Notes: generated by a model not told the origin, from the sequence alone. 6,730 nt of DNA from Pseudomonadota bacterium (GCA_023416875.1 JAEZGT010000040.1:1-6730); one strand, 5' to 3'. Positions 1-5,901 are shown, numbered from the stretch's first letter. Program-made: numbers and translations.

Positions 1-1109
1 GCAGCGGTGGGAGCGTGGAACAGGTTAGCGGAGATCTGCAGGCCGAGTCTGGCTACCCAAAACTCATTGCCCAGGGCAAGTCCCGCAGTGGCGGCGCCAA
101 GGGCGAGCACCACCGCTGTCGCCGTCATCACCAATACCTCCAGTTGCAGCAGGCCGCCGATAAACAGCGGGCTCGCTCCGATGGTGCGCAACAGCAGAAT
201 CTCTTTGCGCCGCTCGCGCAGGGAGGCGAGCAGCATGGCGGCCATGCCGAACAGCGCGGCCAACAGTACTAAGGCGGAAATAGCGCGCAGTGTTTTTTCC
301 ATAATGGCGAGGGTGGACCAGAGTTGCGTCAATGCCACGCCGGGCAATATCGCCTGCAACGGTTCACCGCGGTACTGATTGATCTGCCGCTGCACCTGGA
401 ACACCTTGATCCGCGATTTGAGCCCCACCATCACTGCCGTAATCGAGCGCGGCTGCAACTGCCCTCCCTTACTGCCCTGCCGATGAATAACCTCCATGGA
501 TTCCAGACTGATGTGCAGCGTCTGGTCCACCGGCGTTCCGGTCGGCGCGAATATGCCCACCACGTCGAATGGATGCGCGTCATGCAGAGTAAAACTGGTA
601 CTGGCCGCGCCGTGGGCCAAAACCAATTGGTCGCCCAATCGATACCCTAAACGGCGTGCCACTTCGGCGCCCAGCACCACTTGCTGCAAACCATCGAAGG
701 GCCGGCCCTGCGCTAATGCCAATGCCTGGTCTGACCCGTAGCGAAAATGGCTGAAGTAATTCTGATTGGTGGCCAGCACCTTGTAGCCGCGGTGGGAATC
801 GCCCAGGGATAAGGGAATCGTCCAGGCGACATCGGGCAAGGCGGCGATCTCCTCATAGCTGCGCCAGGCAATATTGTTGCTGGCGTTGCCCAGCCGAAAC
901 ACCGCGTAGAGGAGCAGATTGATATCGCCGGTGCGGGCGCCGACGATCAAATCCGTCCCCGCCACCGTGCGGGCAAAGCCAGTGCGCGCGTTCTGCCGCA
1001 GGTGCTCAATACCCACCAGCACCAATACGCTCACTGCGAGTGCCGCCACCGTGAGCAAAACCGAGGCTTTGCGCTGAGCCAAGCTGCGCCAGGCGACTTT
1101 CCAAAACAC
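1..1109 (-). CDS. MacB/FtsX-type ABC transporter permease, 3' end outside window (partial)
   Basis: Inner-membrane permease subunit of the ABC transporter whose ATPase is encoded just upstream. I translated 369 codons with no stop, from a GTG at 1107-1109 to the window edge. Visible layout: a first membrane helix at residues 17-36 after a basic WRSLAQRK start; a long extracytoplasmic domain at about 40-265 (MacB_PCD-like, beginning GTDLIVGARTGD); a second helix at about 275-296; the FtsX-family motif RERRKEILLLRTIGAS at 299-313; and a third helix at about 317-345. The final helix and C-terminus must lie beyond base 1. An SD-like GGAGG sits 8 bases before the GTG. The ATPase stop lies 16 bases upstream, so the two genes are co-transcribed. 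The family resembles P. aeruginosa PA4065, a member of a Zur-regulated set (established knowledge). The zinc role is inferred from the neighbouring DUF2796 and DUF3299 genes. Lipoprotein release or efflux, as in LolCE or MacB, is the alternative role for this fold. Confidence 0.9.
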   Translation of the reverse strand, partial: MFWKVAWRSLAQRKASVLLTVAALAVSVLVLVGIEHLRQNARTGFARTVAGTDLIVGARTGDINLLLYAVFRLGNASNNIAWRSYEEIAALPDVAWTIPLSLGDSHRGYKVLATNQNYFSHFRYGSDQALALAQGRPFDGLQQVVLGAEVARRLGYRLGDQLVLAHGAASTSFTLHDAHPFDVVGIFAPTGTPVDQTLHISLESMEVIHRQGSKGGQLQPRSITAVMVGLKSRIKVFQVQRQINQYRGEPLQAILPGVALTQLWSTLAIMEKTLRAISALVLLAALFGMAAMLLASLRERRKEILLLRTIGASPLFIGGLLQLEVLVMTATAVVLALGAATAGLALGNEFWVARLGLQISANLFHAPTA

Positions 1110-1117
1110 TAGCAGCA

Positions 1118-1122
1118 CCTCC
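1118..1122 (-). promoter_or_regulatory. Ribosome binding site of the permease gene
   Basis: On the minus strand this reads GGAGG, 8 bases before the GTG at 1107-1109. It decides the start. The nearest upstream ATG in the gap reads ATG CGG AGG TGC TGC TAG and stops at once, so GTG is the only initiator with good spacing. Confidence 0.75.
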
Positions 1123-1125
1123 GCA

Positions 1126-1854
1126 TCAATTCGCCCTGCCCGCTTGATTGAGCTCCGTCATCGACAGCTGCATGGGAAAATGGCTGGCGAGGGTTTGGTC
1201 GTGGCTAACAAACAGTAAGGTCGCGCCGCAGTGATCCAGAGTTGTCATTAATAGATGGATAAAAGCATCACGGTTGTCCTGGTCGAGGGCAGACGTCGGT
1301 TCGTCGACCAGGAGGATTTCCGGGCGGTTGATCAACGCACGCATTACCGCCACCCGCTGCTGCTGGCCAATGCTCAATTCGCCGGCGCGGCGATCCAGCA
1401 AAGCATTGGGTAGATTAAGCTGCTCCGCCAGTTCCGCCAGACGCGTATGCACGCTGATTTTACCGCCGGCGAAATGCGCGGCCAGATGCACGTTGTCGCG
1501 CACACTCAACCAGGGGATCAGATTGAACTGCTGAAACACCACGCCCATATGGCGGGCGCGAAAACGGTCGCGGGCGTGGCCGCTCATGCGCGCCAGATTG
1601 CAGTCGAGCACGCGCAACTCACCACCGGTGGGCTTGAGCATGCCGCACAGCAGATTCAACAAAGTGGACTTACCAGAACCGGACGCCCCGCGCAGAAAAA
1701 TCCGGCTGCCGCGCGCCACCTGCCATGCGGGAATAGTGAGAACCGTTTTGTCAGCCCGGCTCATCTTGTCGGTATAACCAAAGTGCAGCTCCCGACAATA
1801 GAAAGCGGGATGTTCGGCGGGAGCCTGCTGCGGAAAATCCGGCGATAAAGTCAT
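1126..1854 (-). CDS. ABC transporter ATPase, LolD/MacB class (partner of the permease)
   Basis: Cytoplasmic nucleotide-binding subunit of 242 aa that would power the adjacent MacB-type permease. Motifs in order: Walker A GASGSGKST at 56-64; Q-loop VFQQFNLIP at 106-114; signature LSIGQQQR at 160-167; Walker B ILLVDEP at 180-186 with D-loop SALD to 191; switch histidine in VSHD at 218. The signature carries Ile where LSGGQ has the first Gly. All catalytic residues are present, so it should be active. I chose the ATG at 1852-1854 because the frame upstream to 1980 encodes a basic, unconserved 42-residue extension that overlaps the start of the divergent DUF3299 gene. No strong ribosome site is visible before 1854. 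A GTG at 1867-1869 is an in-frame alternative that would add 5 residues. The family corresponds to P. aeruginosa PA4064 by context. Zinc uptake is inferred from the linked DUF2796 and DUF3299 genes. Confidence 0.92.
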   Translation of the reverse strand: MTLSPDFPQQAPAEHPAFYCRELHFGYTDKMSRADKTVLTIPAWQVARGSRIFLRGASGSGKSTLLNLLCGMLKPTGGELRVLDCNLARMSGHARDRFRARHMGVVFQQFNLIPWLSVRDNVHLAAHFAGGKISVHTRLAELAEQLNLPNALLDRRAGELSIGQQQRVAVMRALINRPEILLVDEPTSALDQDNRDAFIHLLMTTLDHCGATLLFVSHDQTLASHFPMQLSMTELNQAGRAN

Positions 1855-1940
1855 AGTTTCAATCAGCACGCTGCAAATTGTCGGAGGGGACGAAAGCCTA
1901 TAACATAGCCGCCAATTTTGAAACACAGCGGTTTGCCTCA
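1855..1940. promoter_or_regulatory. Divergent promoter region between ATPase-permease and DUF3299 genes
   Basis: This 86-bp spacer must hold the start signals of both divergent units. On the plus strand TATAAC at 1899-1904 matches five of six -10 positions, and TTGTCG at 1878-1883 is a poor -35 candidate with only a 15-base spacing. A GGAGGGG at 1883-1889 looks like a ribosome site but has no ATG, GTG or TTG at suitable distance. I found no convincing -35/-10 pair for the minus-strand unit. Confidence 0.35.
1889..1907. promoter_or_regulatory. Possible degenerate Zur site (one good half)
   Basis: The right half TATAACATA at 1899-1907 matches 8 of 9 positions of the gammaproteobacterial Zur half-site TATAACATT as I recall it. 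The left half at 1889-1897 matches only 3 of 9, giving 11 of 18. The site coincides with the -10-like TATAAC and lies between genes whose relatives are Zur-regulated, which is why it is listed. The half match alone could be chance. Confidence 0.25.
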
Positions 1941-2573
1941 ATGACGTTCCTCCGTTTATTCGCACTGATTTTTTGCGCAAGCATTTCCCTCTGTGCCTGC
2001 GACAAAAAAAAACCCGCCGAATCCAGCGCTGCTCAACCGAACCAAACGCGCACTGCGACTCCTATAGTCGCCGCAGAAAAAAGTGACGCCTATGAAGAAA
2101 TCGAATGGCAGGATTTGATACCGAAGGAAGACCTGGAAGCACTGATGAATCCGCCGGAATATCTCGATGAAATTGAAGACGGTTCCAGCGAGGACGTGCT
2201 CGACGATAAATTAAAAATGCAATCGGACGATGAGGACGACGCCTATCAACGCGCGCTGACCTCAACCAAGATTATCGCCGAATACAATCAGCGCAAAATC
2301 CGCCTGCCCGGATTTATTGTGCCTTTGGATTTTGATGATCATCAGGTGATTACCACATTCCTGTTGGTGCCGTTTTTCGGCGCCTGCATTCACCTGCCAC
2401 CACCGCCGCCGAATCAAATTATTTTTGCGACTTACGAGCCCGGCCTGAGCCTCGATGATCTCAGCGATGCTTTTTTTGTGGAAGGCACAATTTTTACTGA
2501 AATCAAAGAGAGCGATCTGGCGACTTCCGCCTATTCCATGACGATCGATCGAATTTTACCTTACGAGGATTAA
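1941..2573 (+). CDS. DUF3299 lipoprotein of the zinc-linked ABC transporter locus
   Basis: Protein of 210 aa, exported and probably lipid-anchored. Residues 1-19 form a lipoprotein signal peptide (MTFLR, then a hydrophobic run) ending at lipobox LCAC with the acylated Cys at 20. Residue +2 is Asp, which in E. coli-type Lol sorting retains a lipoprotein in the inner membrane. Residues 21-100 are polar and then strongly acidic (for example DDEDD at 96-100). The DUF3299 domain spans about 105-210, with RLPGFIVPLDFD at 121-132 and the hallmark GACIHLPPPPPNQ at 147-159; Cys149 and His151 are obvious candidate metal ligands. The function of DUF3299 is not established. Its relative PA4066 belongs to the Zur-regulated PA4063-PA4066 set. 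I chose the ATG at 1941 because the signal peptide begins there; a TTG at 1878 in the same frame would only prepend 21 polar residues. No strong SD precedes 1941. It diverges from the ATPase gene and its stop overlaps that of the DUF2796 gene. Confidence 0.9.
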   Translation: MTFLRLFALIFCASISLCACDKKKPAESSAAQPNQTRTATPIVAAEKSDAYEEIEWQDLIPKEDLEALMNPPEYLDEIEDGSSEDVLDDKLKMQSDDEDDAYQRALTSTKIIAEYNQRKIRLPGFIVPLDFDDHQVITTFLLVPFFGACIHLPPPPPNQIIFATYEPGLSLDDLSDAFFVEGTIFTEIKESDLATSAYSMTIDRILPYED

Positions 2574-3124
2574 CGCAATTGTGCACGGTTATTGCGCGCC
2601 GTTAGGGTCGCCTGCCCCTGCTGCCCGGATACCATCCATTCCAGGGTGATTTTTTCGATTTCCGGGAAGTGATTAAATAAAGTCAATTCCACCCCGGCTA
2701 ATTTCGCCAGCGCCGCGCAAGAAAATTGCGCGGTCAGGGTGATATCCGCGTGGGCATTCGCTTCACTCAGCGCATCGGCATCCACTTTCGTCTCCACCAA
2801 ATTGCAATTGCCACCACGCAAATTCAGCCAGCTCGCCACATTGTTTAAGCGCTGCTCCATAGCCTGCACTGCTTGGCGTTCCGCGTCCGTCTGCGCCGCA
2901 TGTTCAAAACCGAGAAAATTAACCGCTGGCGATGCCATCTCCACCAGCAGTTCCTGCTGATCCGCCACCAGCTGCAGCAATACCTCGCCATGTGTGTGGG
3001 CCTCATGGTTCGCTACATCATGTTGATGGTTGTGATGGTCGTGATTATGCGAATGCACATGTTGCTGGGACTCCGCTAATACGGGCGCGGCGAGCAGCAG
3101 CATCGCCAATAGGGACTGACGCAT
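2570..3124 (-). CDS. zrgA: DUF2796 (ZrgA-type) histidine-rich periplasmic zinc-binding protein
   Basis: Exported protein of 184 aa. Residues 1-17 form a Sec signal peptide (MRQSLLAMLLL, cleavage likely after VLA). Residues 22-45 hold 11 histidines in an H/N/D-rich metal-binding stretch, ending in HTHGE at 43-47, the usual DUF2796 opening. The family core SPAVNFLGFEH lies at 65-75. Cys107 and Cys136 may form a disulfide. Members include Vibrio ZrgA and P. aeruginosa PA4063, periplasmic zinc-binding components of Zur-controlled uptake (established knowledge). Here it would pass zinc to, or work with, the MacB-like permease and ATPase at 1-1854. The start is well supported: GAGGTGAT lies 6 bases upstream. 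Unlike its P. aeruginosa relative, it is not in one operon with the transporter genes. It is transcribed convergently with the DUF3299 gene, sharing TTAA at the two stops, so transcripts of the pair overlap at their 3' ends. The symbol is assigned by family. Confidence 0.92.
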   Translation of the reverse strand: MRQSLLAMLLLAAPVLAESQQHVHSHNHDHHNHQHDVANHEAHTHGEVLLQLVADQQELLVEMASPAVNFLGFEHAAQTDAERQAVQAMEQRLNNVASWLNLRGGNCNLVETKVDADALSEANAHADITLTAQFSCAALAKLAGVELTLFNHFPEIEKITLEWMVSGQQGQATLTARNNRAQLR

Positions 3125-3130
3125 AGAAAT

Positions 3131-3138
3131 ATCACCTC
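3131..3138 (-). promoter_or_regulatory. Strong ribosome binding site of the DUF2796/zrgA gene
   Basis: On the minus strand this reads GAGGTGAT, eight bases fully complementary to the 16S anti-SD end, with a 6-base spacer to the ATG at 3122-3124. It is the strongest ribosome site in the window, suggesting high translation, as expected for a periplasmic metal-binding protein. Confidence 0.8.
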
Positions 3139-3151
3139 AAAAAATGGGCCG

Positions 3152-3168
3152 ATCATATACCTGTATTT
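3152..3168 (-). promoter_or_regulatory. Possible promoter/operator of the DUF2796/zrgA gene
   Basis: Read on the minus strand, TATGAT (plus 3152-3157) is a plausible -10, 27 bases before the start codon. It abuts an imperfect inverted repeat, ATATAC, two bases, GTATTT (3155-3168, 5 of 6 pairs). No good -35 hexamer lies at 16-18 bases, and the sequence does not match the Zur consensus well, so any operator role is a guess. Confidence 0.25.
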
Positions 3169-3174
3169 ATTAGC

Positions 3175-3196
3175 AACCGGTTATAGAATGCCGGTT
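3175..3196. repeat. Short inverted repeat before trmL
   Basis: AACCGG at 3175-3180 and CCGGTT at 3191-3196 can pair as a perfect 6-bp stem with a 10-base loop, and five T's (3195-3199) run through and past the right arm. In the plus direction this resembles a weak terminator or attenuator just upstream of trmL, but no plus-strand gene ends nearby, so it may be chance. Confidence 0.25.
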
Positions 3197-3217
3197 TTTG
3201 AAAACACTTAACTGACT

Positions 3218-3682
3218 ATGTTCCATATCGCCCTTTACGAACCGCAAATCGCACCCAACACCGGCAACATATTGCGCCTGATCGCCAATAATGGTTGTTG
3301 GCTGCACCTGATCGAGCCCATGGGATTTGACCTGGAAGAAAAGAAATTGCGCCGCGCCGGCCTCGATTACAGCGACTTGAGCAGGGTCACGATCCACCCG
3401 AATTATGCGACTTTCCAGCAGGCCGTTGCCGGACGGCGAATTCTCGCCTGTACCACCAAGGGCAGCCGGCCGCACGACCAGCTCGACTATCGCGAAGGCG
3501 ATGTGCTGCTATTTGGCTCCGAGACCGCCGGGCTACCCGATCCCATCCGCAACGCCTTCCCACCGGAACACCGCCTGCGCATCCCCATGCAACCCAACAG
3601 CCGCAGCCTGAATCTCTCCAACGCGGTGGCGATTGTCAGTTATGAAGCCTGGCGGCAACTGGGATTCGCGGGCGGCGGGTAG
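3218..3682 (+). CDS. trmL: tRNA (cytidine(34)-2'-O)-methyltransferase TrmL
   Basis: SPOUT-class methyltransferase of 154 aa (formerly YibK). It 2'-O-methylates the wobble nucleotide of tRNA-Leu isoacceptors (CmAA and cmnm5UmAA) using S-adenosylmethionine, acting as a homodimer in the cytoplasm. Visible motifs: PNTGN at 13-17 near the N-terminus; LLFGSETAGLP at about 97-107, the first knot/AdoMet loop; and IPMQPNSRSLNLSNAVAI at about 122-139, the C-terminal trefoil-knot motif. Length agrees with the usual 150-160 aa, so it is complete. The ATG at 3218 aligns with the conserved N-terminus (MFHIALYEP); the SD is weak. It is the one housekeeping gene in a zinc-related neighbourhood and seems independent of it. 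It is divergent from the DUF2796 gene across 93 bp and stands 145 bp before the GTPase gene, which has its own promoter. Confidence 0.96.
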   Translation: MFHIALYEPQIAPNTGNILRLIANNGCWLHLIEPMGFDLEEKKLRRAGLDYSDLSRVTIHPNYATFQQAVAGRRILACTTKGSRPHDQLDYREGDVLLFGSETAGLPDPIRNAFPPEHRLRIPMQPNSRSLNLSNAVAIVSYEAWRQLGFAGGG

Positions 3683-3758
3683 AAATCCATTCAAGTTTGT
3701 CGATATGGGTATTCTTCACTACTCGCGATATCACACGATCAATTAAATGAATATCAGG

Positions 3759-3787
3759 TTGACAGGAAGACTCAACTCTTAAATGAT
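3759..3787 (+). promoter_or_regulatory. Sigma-70-type promoter of the zinc GTPase gene
   Basis: TTGACA at 3759-3764 matches the -35 consensus perfectly. After 17 bases, AATGAT at 3782-3787 matches four of six -10 positions. Transcription would begin near 3794, leaving about 34 untranslated bases. The -10 lies inside the Zur-like inverted repeat, the arrangement expected for repression when zinc is plentiful. Confidence 0.65.
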
Positions 3788-3800
3788 ACGTTATATCATT
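3782..3800. promoter_or_regulatory. Candidate Zur operator upstream of the zinc GTPase gene
   Basis: The 19-bp sequence AATGATACGTTATATCATT contains a perfect 7-bp inverted repeat (AATGATA / TATCATT) around five bases. Compared with the gammaproteobacterial Zur consensus as I recall it, AATGTTATANTATAACATT, the left half agrees at 6 of 9 and the right half at 8 of 9, 14 of 18 overall. It starts 46 bases before the ATG of a ZigA-type GTPase, a classic Zur target, and overlaps the -10. Binding is inferred. Confidence 0.65.
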
Positions 3801-3827
3801 CATAGCAATTTTCCAATGGCTCTCTAG

Positions 3828-5027
3828 ATGAAAAGGCTCCCCGTAACCGTTCTGTCCGGCTTTCTTGGTGCAGGCAAAACGACAGTTCTCAACCATATTC
3901 TCAACAACCGCGCCGGCATGAAGGTGGCGGTGATCGTCAATGACATGAGCGAAGTCAATATAGACGCCGCGACAATTCAACAGGAGGTGGAACTCAATCA
4001 CCGGGAGGAAAAGCTGGTGGAGATGAGCAATGGCTGCATCTGCTGCACACTGCGGGAAGACTTGCTGGTGGAAGTGCGGCGCCTGGCCGACGCCGGCCGG
4101 TTTGATTACTTGGTCATCGAATCCACTGGAATTTCCGAACCACTTCCGGTCGCCGAGACCTTCACGTTCGCCGATGAAGATGGCGTTTCGCTAGGCGATA
4201 TCGCGTGCCTGGACACTATGGTCACGGTTGTGGATGCGATGAACTTTCTGCCGGAATACTACGACGCACGTTATCTGCAGGAGACCGGAGAACACTTGGG
4301 TGAAGAGGATGGGCGCAGCGTGGCCGATCTGCTTGTCGAGCAGGTGGAATTCGCCGATGTGATATTGATCAGCAAAACCGATCTGGCGAGCGAAGCCCAG
4401 GTGCGCGATTTGATAGGCATCTTGCGCGGTTTGAACACCGAAGCCGACATCATCCCCATCGTTAACGGCGAAGTTCCTCTCAACAAAATTCTCGCGACCG
4501 AAAAATTCAGTTTTGACCGCGCTCGCCAGGCACCGGGCTGGCTGAAGGAAATGCGTGGTGAACATATTCCGGAAACCGATGAGTATGGCATCAGCAGTTT
4601 TGTCTATCAGGCACGCAAGCCATTTCATCCGCAAAAATTCTACGATTTTCTCCACAGTGCCCTGCCCAAGGGAAAACTTATCCGTTCCAAAGGCTATTTC
4701 TGGCTGGCCAGCCGACCGGATTTTGCCGGCCAATGGTCCCAAGCCGGTGGTATAGCGCGTTACGGCTATGCAGGAATGTTTTGGCACAGCGTGCCGGAGG
4801 AGCGCTGGCCGGAAGATGCAGATTATCTCGCTTCCATCGAAAAATCCTGGTCTGCGCCATTCGGCGACAAACGTCAGGAATTAGTATTTATCGGTCAGGG
4901 ATTGGATAAAGACGCATTTTTTGCCGCACTGAATGATTGCCTGCTTACCGATGCAGAAATGCATGCTGGTGAAAACGTTTGGGCACAACTGCCTGATCCA
5001 TTTCCTGCATGGCAGGAGTCTGACTGA
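3828..5027 (+). CDS. zigA: Zinc metallochaperone GTPase, COG0523 / ZigA type
   Basis: G3E-family P-loop GTPase of 399 aa acting in the cytoplasm. ZigA/YciC-type members are made under zinc starvation and are thought to deliver zinc to essential zinc proteins or otherwise manage the metal. Motifs: Walker A GFLGAGKTT at 11-19; metal-binding CICC at 70-73 in SNGCICCTLRED; Walker B region DYLVIESTGISEP at 93-105; base-recognition SKTD at about 183-186; and a C-terminal CobW_C domain from about 255 to the end, including LIRSKGYFWLASR. No His-rich tail is present. The length and the ending DPFPAWQ fit the roughly 400-aa ZigA subgroup, distinct from cobalamin CobW and shorter YjiA. The ATG at 3828 is the only start that places Walker A normally; the SD is weak. 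It is first in a plus-strand series with the ABC ATPase and TonB receptor genes, but the 166-bp gap after it may mark a separate unit. Zur control is inferred from the operator-like repeat upstream. Confidence 0.95.
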   Translation: MKRLPVTVLSGFLGAGKTTVLNHILNNRAGMKVAVIVNDMSEVNIDAATIQQEVELNHREEKLVEMSNGCICCTLREDLLVEVRRLADAGRFDYLVIESTGISEPLPVAETFTFADEDGVSLGDIACLDTMVTVVDAMNFLPEYYDARYLQETGEHLGEEDGRSVADLLVEQVEFADVILISKTDLASEAQVRDLIGILRGLNTEADIIPIVNGEVPLNKILATEKFSFDRARQAPGWLKEMRGEHIPETDEYGISSFVYQARKPFHPQKFYDFLHSALPKGKLIRSKGYFWLASRPDFAGQWSQAGGIARYGYAGMFWHSVPEERWPEDADYLASIEKSWSAPFGDKRQELVFIGQGLDKDAFFAALNDCLLTDAEMHAGENVWAQLPDPFPAWQESD

Positions 5028-5193
5028 AATGACAGCCGCTCTGCCCCTCACCGCATAGCACAACTGTAAATCTGCCGATTGATGCAGTGCATCTGTGCGC
5101 TGTTATTAATGCTGCGATATTCGATTAATAAATGAATCGTTTATCCCACGGATGCGCTATCAACGTCCTAGTCCGCTACCGAGTTTTATTGAT
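5028..5193 (+). promoter_or_regulatory. Intergenic region between zinc GTPase and NosF-like ATPase genes, with two palindromes
   Basis: This is the longest gene-free stretch (166 bp). It holds a perfect 13-bp palindrome, GATGCAGTGCATC, at 5081-5093, and an imperfect 18-bp palindrome, CGATTAATAAATGAATCG, at 5122-5139 (7 of 9 pairs) in an A+T-rich segment. No T-run follows the first, so it is not an intrinsic terminator. Weak promoter parts are present (TTGATG at 5079-5084; TATTAA at 5104-5109, spacing 19). The region may separate two transcription units, but no clear Zur box was found. Confidence 0.3.
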
Positions 5194-5901
5194 ATGACCA
5201 CTATGCTTATCGCTCAACAGCTCAGCAAACGTTTTCATGACCACGCGGCCGTGCAGGATGTGTCCTTTCACGTAGATGCCGGGGAAGTTTTCTGCCTGCT
5301 TGGCGCCAACGGCGCGGGCAAAACGACGACCGTCAATATGCTGTTGGGTTTTCTACAGCCGACATCCGGAACCGCGAAACTCCTTGAATACGACACCTGG
5401 AAAAACCAGGATATTTGTCGCCGTCACATGATGTACATTCCAGAAAATGTCAGTCTGTATGGCAATTTCTCCGCAGTGGAAAACATTGACTACCTGGCTG
5501 CTTTGGCGGGTATGAAACTGGAAAAAAAAGCTGCACGGAGCGCACTGGAAGCCGCTGGTCTTTCGCAGGAACACTGGCAGAAACCGGTGGGTGGATTTTC
5601 AAAGGGTATGCGGCAAAAAGTGGTAATCGCCTTCGCTTTTTTAAAACAGGCGAAGTTGATTTTAATGGACGAACCGACTTCCGGTCTCGATCCGAGCGCG
5701 TGCCGCAACTTTATCGAGATTGTTCAGCAGATCAAACAACGCAACACATCAGTGCTCGTCGTCACCCACGACCTGCAATGCGCGCATCTGCTCGCCGACC
5801 GCATTGGAATCATGTCAGAGGGACGACTGGTACGGGGATTCGCCAATCGGGGCATTGGTTTGGATGAAATTGAAGATAGGTATTTTGAGTGCTGTACCTG
5901 A
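5194..5901 (+). CDS. ABC transporter ATPase, ABC-2/NosF-like class, permease not in window
   Basis: Cytoplasmic ATP-binding subunit of 235 aa. Motifs: Walker A GANGAGKTT at 37-45; the Q-loop position reads YIPENVSLYG at 81-90, with Glu in place of Gln as I recall for NosF; signature FSKGMRQ at 135-141; Walker B LILMDEP at 155-161; D-loop SGLDP at 163-167; switch histidine in VVTHD at 192. The protein stops soon after the core fold, whereas NosF is about 300 aa as I recall, so it has no C-terminal extension. I chose the ATG at 5194 because the family core begins right after it. An ATG at 5152 would add 14 residues with no ribosome site, and 5203 is a further possible start. No permease precedes it, and the next gene is a TonB receptor 103 bp downstream, so the membrane partner must lie beyond the right edge or elsewhere. 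The substrate is unknown; metal-related work is inferred from context. Alternatives include an EcsA- or NatA-like exporter ATPase. Confidence 0.88.
   Translation: MTTMLIAQQLSKRFHDHAAVQDVSFHVDAGEVFCLLGANGAGKTTTVNMLLGFLQPTSGTAKLLEYDTWKNQDICRRHMMYIPENVSLYGNFSAVENIDYLAALAGMKLEKKAARSALEAAGLSQEHWQKPVGGFSKGMRQKVVIAFAFLKQAKLILMDEPTSGLDPSACRNFIEIVQQIKQRNTSVLVVTHDLQCAHLLADRIGIMSEGRLVRGFANRGIGLDEIEDRYFECCT

Noticed and set aside
1447..1848. 133-codon plus-strand reading frame over the ABC ATPase gene
   Set aside because: The opposite strand encodes all the ABC ATPase motifs; this frame is a shadow. The same holds for the plus-strand frames at 7-741 over the permease.
1878..1940. TTG start at 1878 for the DUF3299 gene
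   Set aside because: It would place 21 polar residues before a clear lipoprotein signal peptide that begins at the ATG at 1941.
1855..1980. 42-residue N-terminal extension of the LolD-like ATPase from an ATG at 1980
   Set aside because: It overlaps the start of the divergent lipoprotein gene, has no family similarity, and the conserved protein fits a start at 1854.
3152..3183. Zur box in front of the DUF2796/zrgA gene
   Set aside because: I tried several alignments of the consensus on both strands; the best gave about 10 of 18 with no good half, so despite expectation I do not claim it.
3816..3827. Three-codon upstream reading frame (ATG GCT CTC TAG) ending directly before the zinc GTPase start
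   Set aside because: It has no ribosome site and is short enough to arise by chance; leader-peptide control cannot be supported.
4191..4787. 198-codon minus-strand reading frame inside the zinc GTPase gene
   Set aside because: It is antisense to a strongly conserved GTPase, shows no recognisable domain, and is a reading-frame shadow.
5081..5093. Palindrome as an intrinsic terminator after the zinc GTPase gene
   Set aside because: The loop is a single base and no T-run follows, so it cannot act as a standard terminator.
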